Shown here: positions 38,052 to 45,950 of the stretch, piece after piece
How positions within the stretch are numbered: position 1 is the first letter of the stretch
Layout: each line of letters opens with the position of its first letter
Assembly: GCA_029259915.1 (NCBI GenBank)
Contig: JAJDED010000028.1
Location: 62,001-126,000, forward strand
Direction of reading: 5' to 3'
DNA length: 64,000 nucleotides
From: Planctomycetota bacterium
Lineage (GTDB): Bacteria; Planctomycetota; Planctomycetia; Pirellulales; Lacipirellulaceae
Made by a program: the position numbers and the translations under genes
The notes under the pieces: model-generated
Databases searched by the model: none
Seen by the model: only the letters and a program-made list of their open reading frames with translations
Told to the model about the DNA's origin: nothing

Positions 38052-38645
38052 CTATCCATCCAGAGTTCCCTTGGTACTCGGCACCCCGGGCATGCGCGGA
38101 TCGTCCTCGACGGCCATGCGCATCGCGCGCGCCGCTGCTTTGAACACCGCCTCGGATATGTGATGGCTGTTGCGCCCGTAGTGAAGCAGCACGTGCAGAT
38201 TGCAAAGGGTATTGGCGGCAACCGATTGCCAAAAGTCTTCCAATAGCTCGCTATCGAAGTCGCCAATTTTTGCCGCAGGAACGTCCGCTTGATATGCCAG
38301 AGCAAACCGTCCGCTAAAGTCGACCGCCACAGTCACCAAGGTTTCTTCCATCGGCAGCGTGAAGTGTCCGTAACGTCGGATCCCTTTTTTGTCCCCCAGC
38401 GCCTCGCGCAATGCCAATCCCAAACAGATCCCGGTGTCTTCCACCGTATGGTGCTGATCGACGTGCAAATCGCCATCGGCTCGCACCTTCAGGTCGAAAG
38501 CCGCATGTTTGGTAAGCAATTCCAGCATGTGATCGAAGAAACCGATGCCGGTTTCCACGTCGGCACTTCCCGAGCCGTCGAGGCATAGCTCAAGCTCGAT
38601 CTTGGTTTCCGTAGTCTGGCGCTGGATCCGGGCGGTACGCGTCAT
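38052..38645 (-). CDS. hisB: imidazoleglycerol-phosphate dehydratase
   Basis: 197 residues, dehydratase alone, without the histidinol-phosphatase half of the enterobacterial fusion. Manganese-binding histidines in [40 protein letters not shown] and the SGRFALAYQ block are typical. Histidine biosynthesis. It converges on pfp by only 10 bp, so transcripts meet. No other his gene is in the window. Confidence 0.96.
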   Translation of the reverse strand: MTRTARIQRQTTETKIELELCLDGSGSADVETGIGFFDHMLELLTKHAAFDLKVRADGDLHVDQHHTVEDTGICLGLALREALGDKKGIRRYGHFTLPMEETLVTVAVDFSGRFALAYQADVPAAKIGDFDSELLEDFWQSVAANTLCNLHVLLHYGRNSHHISEAVFKAAARAMRMAVEDDPRMPGVPSTKGTLDG

Positions 38646-38783
38646 TTTTTAAGGACTGAATTGGGTTGCTTGGCAAAATAGGGAAATTCAGACACGCTGT
38701 CAGGGGGCCTCTCCATCCTATCACGGACACACACTCCAGAGGGGAAGTTCCCTGGCACTTTGCCACGGAAGCGTGAGCTTGTT

Positions 38784-38813
38784 TTGCCGACCAGACGGTC
38801 TGTTTGATATAAT
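38784..38813 (+). promoter_or_regulatory. promoter before the small HTH gene
   Basis: TTGCCG (38784-38789), 18 bp, consensus TATAAT (38808-38813). A palindrome AGACGGTCT (38793-38801) lies between the boxes and could be an operator. The gene starts 60 bp later. Confidence 0.55.
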
Positions 38814-38872
38814 CGTTGTGGACATCCCAAAACGGGCCCAAACGCTCGGTCACGACACGAGAGGAACTTCCC

Positions 38873-39082
38873 ATGGCTCCCATGAAATGTCCTTCACACC
38901 GACCGCCAGCCGACGCCATCGAAGACAGCGTCACGCTCACCCACCTGGCTCACCGTTGGCATACAACTCGCCGACAGATTCGAAAAATGTTGCAGCAGGG
39001 GATACTGCCATTTGTCGAAATCCGCGGCCAACTTCGCGTGCCCTCCCCGGCAGTCCGGCAGTACGAAGCTACAAAGGGGTGA
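38873..39082 (+). CDS. small helix-turn-helix DNA-binding protein
   Basis: 69 residues from ATG at 38873, which has AGAGGAA before it; the longer frame begins at an unsupported codon. The core LTHLAHRWHTTRRQIRKMLQ…ILPFVEIRGQLRVPSPAVRQYEA resembles an excisionase/MerR-like winged helix. It may bind DNA or be a lone regulator. Its promoter has a central palindrome, suggesting self-regulation. Followed by a short terminator. Confidence 0.7.
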   Translation: MAPMKCPSHRPPADAIEDSVTLTHLAHRWHTTRRQIRKMLQQGILPFVEIRGQLRVPSPAVRQYEATKG

Positions 39083-39133
39083 AAGTGTACAAAGGTACTG
39101 AATCCCTCATAGAATTTAACAGCCACATCCGAC

Positions 39134-39156
39134 GAAAACCCCATCGCGGGTTTTTT
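39134..39156 (+). terminator. Rho-independent terminator
   Basis: AAAACCC and GGGTTTT pair across a 6-base loop (39135-39154), with two further T. Located 52 bp after the small HTH gene. Confidence 0.65.
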
Positions 39157-39254
39157 CGATAAGGATTCTTGCTCAATATCAGAGTCTTTTATCGAAGGAT
39201 GCTTATCGTAGGTACGTTCGTATTTACGAAAGTACAGGAGCCCTCAAAACTACG

Positions 39255-39704
39255 TTGGACGATGAATCTTGTGCAGTTTTGGGGGATCGAAAACACGTGT
39301 CCGAAATGTATAATAGCCCTGTGCTAGTGCTTAATGACACGAATGTTCAGCAACATGCAGCAAAGATGACCTATCAAGAATACAGAGCTTTGAGGGCGGA
39401 AGGTAAGGTCAAAGCTGGTATCTCAGTAAGCCGTGCATTGCAACTTGGGCAGCACCTACCGCCGAGATACCAGTATGAAACAGCTTTCTTCAATATTCTG
39501 TCCTTCCTGACGATCCCGGCTGCTATCGTTGTAATGTACTTCCACACTTGGTGGTCAAGTTTACTGATTCTGTTTCTCGTTACGCCTGCATGTTTCTCCG
39601 GCACGAAGAAGGGAGCAGTGAACAACGTTTTGAGACACGCTGAAGAGGATGAGCAGTTCTTCAACGCACTGAAGGAAATGAACCTTCTTACTTTTCGAAG
39701 ATGA
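39255..39704 (+). CDS. hypothetical membrane protein
   Basis: 149 residues if TTG at 39255 is used; ATG at 39306 would give 132 and is equally plausible. Polar N-terminal half (QQHAAKMTYQEYRALRAEGKVKAG), then two hydrophobic segments (NILSFLTIPAAIVVMYFH, LLILFLVTPACFSG) and a charged tail (HAEEDEQFFNALKEMN). No family recognised. The sequence is visibly more AT-rich than the neighbouring housekeeping genes. Confidence 0.55.
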   Translation: MDDESCAVLGDRKHVSEMYNSPVLVLNDTNVQQHAAKMTYQEYRALRAEGKVKAGISVSRALQLGQHLPPRYQYETAFFNILSFLTIPAAIVVMYFHTWWSSLLILFLVTPACFSGTKKGAVNNVLRHAEEDEQFFNALKEMNLLTFRR

Positions 39705-39854
39705 GAGTTAGAAGTCGCTGTACGTTCGAATGTGGTATTTATCCGACCGATTGCAAAGTAGAAAGACCCCAAGTCATTCTTTCAAGAAACTCGAAAAACA
39801 GAGCAGTAATATGCTTTGGATCCTTAAAACGTTGCTTAAGTATACAATGTAACA

Positions 39855-40313
39855 ATGCAAAATACTCGCACGATCTTGCTCGCCGTCGTGATCGGCTCTG
39901 CTCTACTTTGGATGTACAATTGCGGCGGATCAACTACCGTATCCCGCAGTACTATCCCATATCGGTTTCATGCGACTTGGAAGCTGATTGAGGATATCTC
40001 CGGTGAAGTCAGCGGTGTTTACAAGATTTCTCTGTCTGCTCGTGCTGTCGTGCTCGAAATTCGCCACCTAGATGAACAGCCCTTCCAGCAACGTTATACA
40101 GTGCAGAATGTGGACTACACGACATACAAAGATTCCTACGGCGGAAGCATGGTCGTAGCCTACGTCGATCCTGATGATGCAGACAAAGACCCTAAAAGAT
40201 TTGAAATCTGGTTTGGCGAGACGGAAAAACTCCGCGTCTCAGAAATTGTTCCGACCGGCTGGGGTGAGGATCGTTGGTTCGAGGTAGGTGAGTTCGTGAG
40301 GGGCGATCCGTAA
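39855..40313 (+). CDS. hypothetical secreted or lipoprotein-like protein
   Basis: 152 residues. N-terminal hydrophobic segment (TILLAVVIGSALLWMY) followed directly by NCGG, so anchoring or lipid modification is possible but no clean lipobox is seen. The rest is beta-rich polar sequence (YRFHATWKLIEDISGEVSG, FEIWFGETEKLRVSEIVP). No family recognised. Like its neighbour, base composition is lower in GC. Confidence 0.5.
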   Translation: MQNTRTILLAVVIGSALLWMYNCGGSTTVSRSTIPYRFHATWKLIEDISGEVSGVYKISLSARAVVLEIRHLDEQPFQQRYTVQNVDYTTYKDSYGGSMVVAYVDPDDADKDPKRFEIWFGETEKLRVSEIVPTGWGEDRWFEVGEFVRGDP

Positions 40314-40328
40314 AATGTGGCAGCCCGC

Positions 40329-40512
40329 GGGTGGCACGGACAGTTGGCCGCGATTAACGTGGCCAGCAGATGAGATTCGTTCGGCCGATTGTCCGTGTGC
40401 GAAGCACAGAAGGCATACGGCTTACCTCTTGTCGCAAAGCGACACCGACACTTGTCCGAATCACGTAGAACAGGTGGCTAGGCGTATTCCGGACAAGTGT
40501 CGCTGCCACCCA
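40329..40512. repeat. composite two-hairpin repeat, GGGTGGCAC-bounded
   Basis: Starts GGGTGGCACGGACAG and ends GCTGCCACCC. Inside are a GGACAGTTGGCCG / CGGCCGATTGTCC pair and a CACTTGTCCG / CGGACAAGTG pair. A second copy with the two hairpins in the opposite order lies at 45033-45231. Confidence 0.6.
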
Positions 40513-40583
40513 TAAGATTGTCCAAAACAGCGAGGGTGGCATCGCTCGCTATGACGGATTGGGTGCCTTTGTACGGTTGCTCC

Positions 40584-41489
40584 CTACAGCTTCCAATCGG
40601 GAACCTGCGCGCGAACCAACTCCGTAAGTTTCAGCAGCGTGGGCACGTCGATCTGCTCAGTTCGCGCATCGGGTTTGAACTCCATTTCGTTGAGAATCTG
40701 ATCGATTTGCTCTTTGGAGAGATCCCGCTTCAAAGCGCTAACCATGTTGGCACGCAAAAACTTGCGGCGATGCAAGAACAATGATTTCACGAATTGGTGG
40801 AAAAACCGAAGATCGGGAATCGCCGCACGCCGATCGTCATCCACACGGATGCGCACAATCGCCGAGTCGACCTTCGGAGCGGGCCAAAACACGTTGGGCG
40901 GCATCAGCCGGACAATCTCCGTGCTCGCTTGGCACTGCATCCAAGCGCTGAGCGCACCATAATCTTTCGACCACGGCTTGGCCACGATCCGATCGCCCAG
41001 TTCCTTCTGGATCGTTGCCACCATCATGCTGGGGACATGCTCGCAAAGTAACAAATTGGAGAGCACCGGCGTGGCGATGTTGTAAGGCAAATTTGCCACA
41101 AGCTTGAGGCGTCGCCCGTTATGTTCGGCGAGTCGCTCGCCAATCGCATCCATGACTCCCGCATCAAAATTGTTTTTGTTTTTCAGCGCGTCTTGCCGCA
41201 ACATCGTGACATTGTCCAGATCGAGCAACAACTCGCTAGCCAATTCGAACAAATGCCCGTCGATTTCAACGGTCACCACATGTGCCGCACGCTCTGCGAT
41301 CAGCGCAGTCATTCCGCCGGTACCTGTGCCAATTTCTAGCACGACATCTTGGTCCGTCAATTCCGCAGAGTCGACAATCATTCGCTGCAAGTTGAGATCG
41401 ATTAGAAAATTCTGCCCATGCCGCGTCGCCGGTTCGATGCCCATCTCTCGAAACCGCGCCATCAGAAAAGTTTTTGTTTGTCGATTCAT
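40584..41489 (-). CDS. rsmA: 16S rRNA dimethyladenosine transferase
   Basis: 301 residues. SAM-dependent dimethylation of A1518/A1519 in small-subunit rRNA (KsgA). SAM motif LEIGTGTGGMTALI, catalytic NLPYNIATP, N-terminal RHGQNFLIDLNLQRMI. Start ATG at 41489 (MNRQTKTFL); the longer frame to 41591 is unsupported. A three-unit heptad array lies just upstream, and no Shine-Dalgarno is visible. Confidence 0.95.
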   Translation of the reverse strand: MNRQTKTFLMARFREMGIEPATRHGQNFLIDLNLQRMIVDSAELTDQDVVLEIGTGTGGMTALIAERAAHVVTVEIDGHLFELASELLLDLDNVTMLRQDALKNKNNFDAGVMDAIGERLAEHNGRRLKLVANLPYNIATPVLSNLLLCEHVPSMMVATIQKELGDRIVAKPWSKDYGALSAWMQCQASTEIVRLMPPNVFWPAPKVDSAIVRIRVDDDRRAAIPDLRFFHQFVKSLFLHRRKFLRANMVSALKRDLSKEQIDQILNEMEFKPDARTEQIDVPTLLKLTELVRAQVPDWKL

Positions 41490-41493
41490 AAGA

Positions 41494-41514
41494 TAGGCGA
41501 TAGGGGCTAGTTGG
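41494..41514. repeat. short heptad array before rsmA
   Basis: Three units TAGGCGA, TAGGGGC, TAGTTGG (41494-41514) just upstream of the minus-strand rsmA start. Confidence 0.55.
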
Positions 41515-41550
41515 GGAGAAGGGTTGAGAGAGGAAGAAAAAATTTGGGGC

Positions 41551-42153
41551 TCACTGTTTGCGATTTTCCCAGTGCAATTGCCGTTCGACATATTTGGCTA
41601 GGACGTCGGTTTCCAAATTCACGCGGTCACCCACTTTTCGCATTCCTAGGGTCGTGACATGCAATGTATGGGGGATCAAAGCAACACTAAAGCAATCGTC
41701 CTCGACGTCGACCAGCGTGAGACTCACCCCATCGATCGCGACAGAACCCTTGCTGGCCATTTGACGGGACAACCCTTCAGGAACCTTAAACCAAAAATTC
41801 GACCACTCCTCGTCGTCCTCGCGTCGCTCGACAGTACCGACCGCATCGATATGCCCCGTGACCAAATGCCCACCCAGTTCGTCTCCCACTCGGAGCGACG
41901 ATTCTAAATTCACCCGATCCCCTGCGACCAAACCGCCAAGCGTAGTCCGGGCAAGCGTTTCCGCGCCCGCTTCAAATGCAAGAAAATCTTCCCCCACGGT
42001 TACCACCGTCAGGCAACACCCACTCACCGCGATACTATCGCCCACGGCAGAGCGCTGTGCGAACATGGGATCGGAGATTTCCAATCTCACGCCGGGTCCC
42101 TCGGGCACAATCTGCCGCACTTTTGCCAAACTTTGGACCAAACCCGTAAACAT
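41551..42153 (-). CDS. ribE: riboflavin synthase, alpha subunit
   Basis: 200 residues. Dismutates two lumazines into riboflavin. Two similar lumazine-binding halves: MFTGLVQSLAKV…GCCLTVVTVGEDFLAFEAG and GHLVTGHIDAVG…VAIDGVSLTLVDVEDD. Trimer expected. It follows pssA by 3 bp on the minus strand and probably shares its message. Complements ribH at 6701, although the genes are 35 kb apart. Confidence 0.95.
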   Translation of the reverse strand: MFTGLVQSLAKVRQIVPEGPGVRLEISDPMFAQRSAVGDSIAVSGCCLTVVTVGEDFLAFEAGAETLARTTLGGLVAGDRVNLESSLRVGDELGGHLVTGHIDAVGTVERREDDEEWSNFWFKVPEGLSRQMASKGSVAIDGVSLTLVDVEDDCFSVALIPHTLHVTTLGMRKVGDRVNLETDVLAKYVERQLHWENRKQ

Positions 42154-42156
42154 CGC

Positions 42157-43017
42157 TCAAACCGCCTTGTCAGGAACTTGGGTACCTTTTGCACGACGAA
42201 TCCACGACCACATCTGTCGCAAAGCAGGAAAAGCCGCGTAGAGAAAGCAAATCATTGGAATCGCGTACCAACGCACAGTAAGCAGCGCCATCAAAGCAAA
42301 CACAACAGCCACGAGATGGGCAAAGCTTCGCTTGCCTCGCAACAATTGGGTTACTGTGTGCGGATAAGGTATCCGCGAAACCATCAACAACGCAAGCAAG
42401 ATCGTAAACGGAGGCATCACTCGCTGGAGCCAATAGTCGTAGCCAATAAAAGCTTCAAAATTAATCTCGTTGCGGAGCGAATACGACAACATCGCGGTAC
42501 TCGCAATAACCGCCGCCGCCGCGGGAGTTGGCAGCCCGGCGAATGTGCCGTGATCGTCGTTCTCGTCCGTTTCTACATTAAACCGGGCCAGCCTCAACGC
42601 AGCGCAACTGACAAACAATGCCGCGATAGCCCACACCGCTTCGCGATGTACGCTAGTAAATTGCGGACACATTTTTACGAGTAAGTACGCTGGCGCCACT
42701 CCAAAAGAGACAATATCGCTCAAACTGTCCAACTGACCACCAAAATCACTCGTCGTGCGAGTGATGCGCGCCACCTGGCCGTCGATCGTATCGAACAGCA
42801 TCGCGATAAATATGAGAGTACCGCACAACATGAGATTGTGCGTCGGGTCGAGACTCCCAATCAGTTGGCGTGCTGTCTCTAGCCTTGGTGCAGGAACAAA
42901 ATCAAACGTGCCCGACTTGGCGATCCGCGATGCCACCACAATCGCAAAAAACCCGCACACCAGATTGCCCAGCGTAAACAGGGTCGGCAACACAGCAACA
43001 GCACGAATCGGTTTCAT
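42157..43017 (-). CDS. pssA: CDP-diacylglycerol-serine O-phosphatidyltransferase
   Basis: 286 residues, membrane enzyme making phosphatidylserine. The CDP-alcohol transferase motif is complete: DGQVAR, eight residues, G, three, D, three, D in DGQVARITRTTSDFGGQLDS (Asp after LDSLSD). About eight hydrophobic helices. A cytosolic basic C-terminus follows. Located downstream of psd, so both steps of phosphatidylethanolamine synthesis are adjacent. Confidence 0.93.
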   Translation of the reverse strand: MKPIRAVAVLPTLFTLGNLVCGFFAIVVASRIAKSGTFDFVPAPRLETARQLIGSLDPTHNLMLCGTLIFIAMLFDTIDGQVARITRTTSDFGGQLDSLSDIVSFGVAPAYLLVKMCPQFTSVHREAVWAIAALFVSCAALRLARFNVETDENDDHGTFAGLPTPAAAAVIASTAMLSYSLRNEINFEAFIGYDYWLQRVMPPFTILLALLMVSRIPYPHTVTQLLRGKRSFAHLVAVVFALMALLTVRWYAIPMICFLYAAFPALRQMWSWIRRAKGTQVPDKAV

Positions 43018-43067
43018 AAAAACTCAGCAAAACAAAAGGATTCTTGGCACTTGCACAGTTGAAATGT

Positions 43068-43144
43068 CTCTCGCAAAGGCGCTAAGGCGCAAAAAACAGA
43101 TATTTATTCTTGATATGCTTTGCGCCTTAGCGCCTTTGCGAGAG
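43068..43144. repeat. perfect 26-bp inverted repeat between psd and pssA
   Basis: 43068-43093 and 43119-43144 are exact reverse complements (CTCTCGCAAAGGCGCTAAGG…), loop 25 bp. The arms contain 8-bp direct units GCAAAGGC and GCTAAGGC. Could be an RNA stem or small repeat element. Confidence 0.75.
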
Positions 43145-43213
43145 TTCTCAAAAATACCAAGAAAACGGTAAAACTAATTTCCTTGAATCACGCCCAAAGG
43201 ACTCGGTTTCTAA

Positions 43214-44179
43214 TTAACAATGAACGTCCACATACCGTGCCAAAACCGTGCTGCCCGCTTTTACTTTTTGGCCGACGACTACCTCGACCCCGACTGCATC
43301 GCGGGGCAAAATCAGCTCAGTCCGCGAACCAAGTTTGATCATACCAAATTTCTCCCCCCGCCGGACCTCCTGCCCAGGCCGCAGAACGCAGACAATTCGC
43401 CGCGCGATCAGCCCCGAAATCGCTCTCACCGCCAAACGCCGATGCGGCGCGGCGGTTTCTTCCAGACCGATCCACATATATTCGTTGCGCAACGCACTCT
43501 CCGGATTCATCGCATTGAGAAACTCACCCGGCTTGTAGTGCATCGCCACCACCCGGGCGGCGCGCGGCGACCGATTGACGTGCACGTTAAAAATCGAAAG
43601 AAAAATGCCTATTCTCACCGCTGGGCCATCCAGAAATTCGTAGTGCTCTAACTCCGTAACCTCGGCAATCGTGCCGTCCGCGGGGGAGACAATGGCCCAG
43701 GGATCCTGAGGAATTTCCCGATGCGGGTCGCGAAAGAAATACACCACCAGCCCCAACAGAACCAGCGTCACTGCGGCAAACCATTGCCAGGGCGGACCGA
43801 GAGCTATCAGCAAGATCGACAATCCAAACAGCGGCCAGCCCATAATCTGCAACTCGGCCAACCCCCAGCGCGCAAATGGCAACCGCTCGCGACATCGAAA
43901 TGGATCGTCTTCCGCAGCCCAATGGGCCGTGCATTGGTTACAACAAAATTTCAAATCGCGCGGATCAAGAATTTCGTGCGGAGCGCTAGTTGCATCCCCC
44001 AGTCGACACTCCGCCATCCGGCGAACGTACCCGGCCCGAAATGTGCGCAACCACCACCGACGCCAACGCCCCCAGGCAAGTTCCAACTGATAACAAACCC
44101 CACCCCCCGGTTGCACGCTACGGATATTCTCCGGCAACACGGGCAAAGAATCGCCTTGGTCAGAATCGGGCAAGCTCAT
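43214..44179 (-). CDS. psd: phosphatidylserine decarboxylase with N-terminal Cys-rich segment
   Basis: 321 residues. Membrane helices (WPLFGLSILLIALG, FAAVTLVLLGLVVYF) precede the core: FFRDPHREIPQDPWAIVSPADG, FLSIFNVHVNRSP, and the self-cleavage site in MIKLGSRTEL (Gly-Ser, giving the pyruvoyl group). The first ~100 residues carry an unusual CCNQCTAHW plus FRCRE cluster (C79, C80, C83, H86, C96) that could bind a metal. Makes phosphatidylethanolamine from the PssA product. Start is the ATG at 44179. Confidence 0.9.
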   Translation of the reverse strand: MSLPDSDQGDSLPVLPENIRSVQPGGGVCYQLELAWGRWRRWWLRTFRAGYVRRMAECRLGDATSAPHEILDPRDLKFCCNQCTAHWAAEDDPFRCRERLPFARWGLAELQIMGWPLFGLSILLIALGPPWQWFAAVTLVLLGLVVYFFRDPHREIPQDPWAIVSPADGTIAEVTELEHYEFLDGPAVRIGIFLSIFNVHVNRSPRAARVVAMHYKPGEFLNAMNPESALRNEYMWIGLEETAAPHRRLAVRAISGLIARRIVCVLRPGQEVRRGEKFGMIKLGSRTELILPRDAVGVEVVVGQKVKAGSTVLARYVDVHC

Positions 44180-44304
44180 TCAAATCTCAAACAGGGCACA
44201 CAATAAACGGCACAAAAACCCAAGCCCCACAGCGTACACCGACGGGTGCTCGACACAAGTGGTCCTGACACCAGAGCCTTTGACTTTTTGAAGCTACCTA
44301 GAAT

Positions 44305-44390
44305 GGGTGGCATGCCCTCGTCTGCGTGGGCATGGGTCAAGTGTGCTGCAATCATGGCCACGTCGGCAGACCTCCGAGGCCATGCCACCC
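44305..44390. repeat. GGGTGGCATG dispersed repeat, inverted pair
   Basis: GGGTGGCATGCCCTCG (44305-44320, continuing to 44334) and an inverted full copy CATGGCCACGTCGGCAGACC…GGCCATGCCACCC (44353-44390). Located between the VanZ-like gene and psd. Confidence 0.7.
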
Positions 44391-44395
44391 ACTAA

Positions 44396-44980
44396 CTACG
44401 AGCGACGGAATCTACCCACCCGTCGCCGTGCCCAACCCAGCACCACGCACGCGACGACCGCCATCACGCCTGCCAGGACGTTGAACAGGATATCGAGGGG
44501 ATCGAACACACGGCTGGGCAGAAACCACTGGATGCATTCATCGAACACTCCGACCAGCGATGCCGCCAGGACGGCGAGCAGGGCGGGCACCGGGACGCGG
44601 CGACCCTGGCTCGCTCGCTCCGTAATCGCTTCATAAATGAGAACGGCCACCACGCTGTACTCGATGAGATGGCTGCGCTCCGGGATCGCCATCCGAAAGA
44701 ACACCATAAGGTAGACAACCGCGATGCCCAATGCGACGCCGATCTCAACGCCTCCCGGCCGCGTCTTCAGCCCTTGTGTCAGGATGCTCAATCCGACCAG
44801 GAGCATTGCGACGAGGAAGCCGACCGCGGCCTGGCCATCGGACAATGCACCAGCCAGAGTCGACGCCAAACCAAGAGTCGCATAGATCGCCCCCACGACG
44901 GCCAGCGTCCAAGCCCAGAGTCGCCGCTCTCGATCGGAGGAGAAAAAGGGCAAGGACGCATCTGATTGACGTCGGGCCAT
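44396..44980 (-). CDS. VanZ-like membrane protein
   Basis: 194 residues. About five hydrophobic helices. VanZ hallmark blocks ERSHLIEYSVVAVLIYEA and GVFDECIQWFLPSR followed by FDPLDILFNVLAGVMA. Family members occur in glycopeptide-resistance clusters and in many bacteria with unknown roles. Base composition is GC-richer than the surrounding intergenic DNA. Monocistronic. Confidence 0.82.
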   Translation of the reverse strand: MARRQSDASLPFFSSDRERRLWAWTLAVVGAIYATLGLASTLAGALSDGQAAVGFLVAMLLVGLSILTQGLKTRPGGVEIGVALGIAVVYLMVFFRMAIPERSHLIEYSVVAVLIYEAITERASQGRRVPVPALLAVLAASLVGVFDECIQWFLPSRVFDPLDILFNVLAGVMAVVACVVLGWARRRVGRFRRS

Positions 44981-45032
44981 ATGCTTGATCCAGTTCAGTG
45001 GACAGATTAACTATGCTGCAGGACTGATCTGA

Positions 45033-45231
45033 AGGGTGGCACTGACACTTGCCCGCAAAACGCGTGGCCCTTGTTGTTGACATTGCCGGGCAAGTGTCGG
45101 TGTTGCTTGCAACAAGAGGCTTGACCGTGTGGTAAATGGATTATTTGCCTCCTGTGCTGCGCACACGGACAGTCGTTCGAATATGCTTCTTGAGATGGCT
45201 AAGCAAACTCCGAACGACTGTCCGTGCCACC
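45033..45231. repeat. composite two-hairpin repeat, second copy
   Basis: Starts GGGTGGCACTGACACTTG and ends CCGTGCCACCC. Contains the pair GACACTTGCCCG / CGGGCAAGTGTC and the pair CACGGACAGTCGTTCG (45164-45179) / CGAACGACTGTCCGTG (45211-45226, perfect). Same architecture as 40329-40512. Confidence 0.65.
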
Positions 45232-45247
45232 CGCGGAACCTCCTACC

Positions 45248-45772
45248 CTACCGACTAATTTTAGACAAGAATTCTGACTTATGGGAATCTGAGTCGAATA
45301 CCCGCGATGGAATAGTGCAAAGTCCGCGCTTACCGAATGACAATTCAACGTACCCGTTCTCTTCATTCACCTGATCGATGTCGTCCAAGGAGAATGTGAT
45401 TTCAACTCCAGCGCTTCTACAGACTAGCTGGCTTGATTCCACAGCATATGATGCCATTGCTGGAATCTCGTCTGCGATCTCTCGTTCAACATACTTAAGT
45501 ATTCTATGGGCTACGATGTGCTTATATGCCCAATACGTGATGGCCGCTATAAGAAAGCCGAAAGGTATTATCGATAGGGCTAACACGATTCCGGAATGAG
45601 GTCCAGAATAGGTGAGGTAAAGAAAGGCGATCAAAACGATGCCACTGACAAGAGATGAATTCAACCGTTGCTTCCGAAACGTATCGCTACGTAAAAAGAG
45701 GCGGATATGAGGTTCAGCAAGCTCGGGAAGTGTCGATTCGTATTCAAGTTTCATTATGATTGGAGTAGCCAT
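45248..45772 (-). CDS. YcxB-like membrane protein
   Basis: 174 residues from ATG at 45772; a longer frame to 46147 overlaps zwf and is rejected. Polar N-terminus, two hydrophobic helices (SLVSGIVLIAFLYLTY, IVLALSIIPFGFLIAAITYW), then a domain with SYAVESSQLVCRSAGVEITF and CTIPSRVF that resembles YcxB-like C-terminal domains. Function unknown. AT-rich compared with zwf. Confidence 0.6.
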   Translation of the reverse strand: MATPIIMKLEYESTLPELAEPHIRLFLRSDTFRKQRLNSSLVSGIVLIAFLYLTYSGPHSGIVLALSIIPFGFLIAAITYWAYKHIVAHRILKYVEREIADEIPAMASYAVESSQLVCRSAGVEITFSLDDIDQVNEENGYVELSFGKRGLCTIPSRVFDSDSHKSEFLSKISR

Positions 45773-45950
45773 GACAAATCCACTAAAAGGGGTTGGATGA
45801 CCGATGCCGTTCTTCGAGGTCACAGCGACGGTTTGCATCATAACTATGATATCAGCCGAAACCCAGAGTGCGTAGCTGCGCCACGACCCTGGGCAGCGGT
45901 GTGAAACGTTCGTGCCAAAGTCATTTTTGGGCCACCAATAAATTGAGCCT

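Noticed and set aside
22518-44390. Reading the dispersed repeats as a CRISPR array
   Set aside because: Copies are scattered, inverted and unequal, with no regular spacers and no cas genes.
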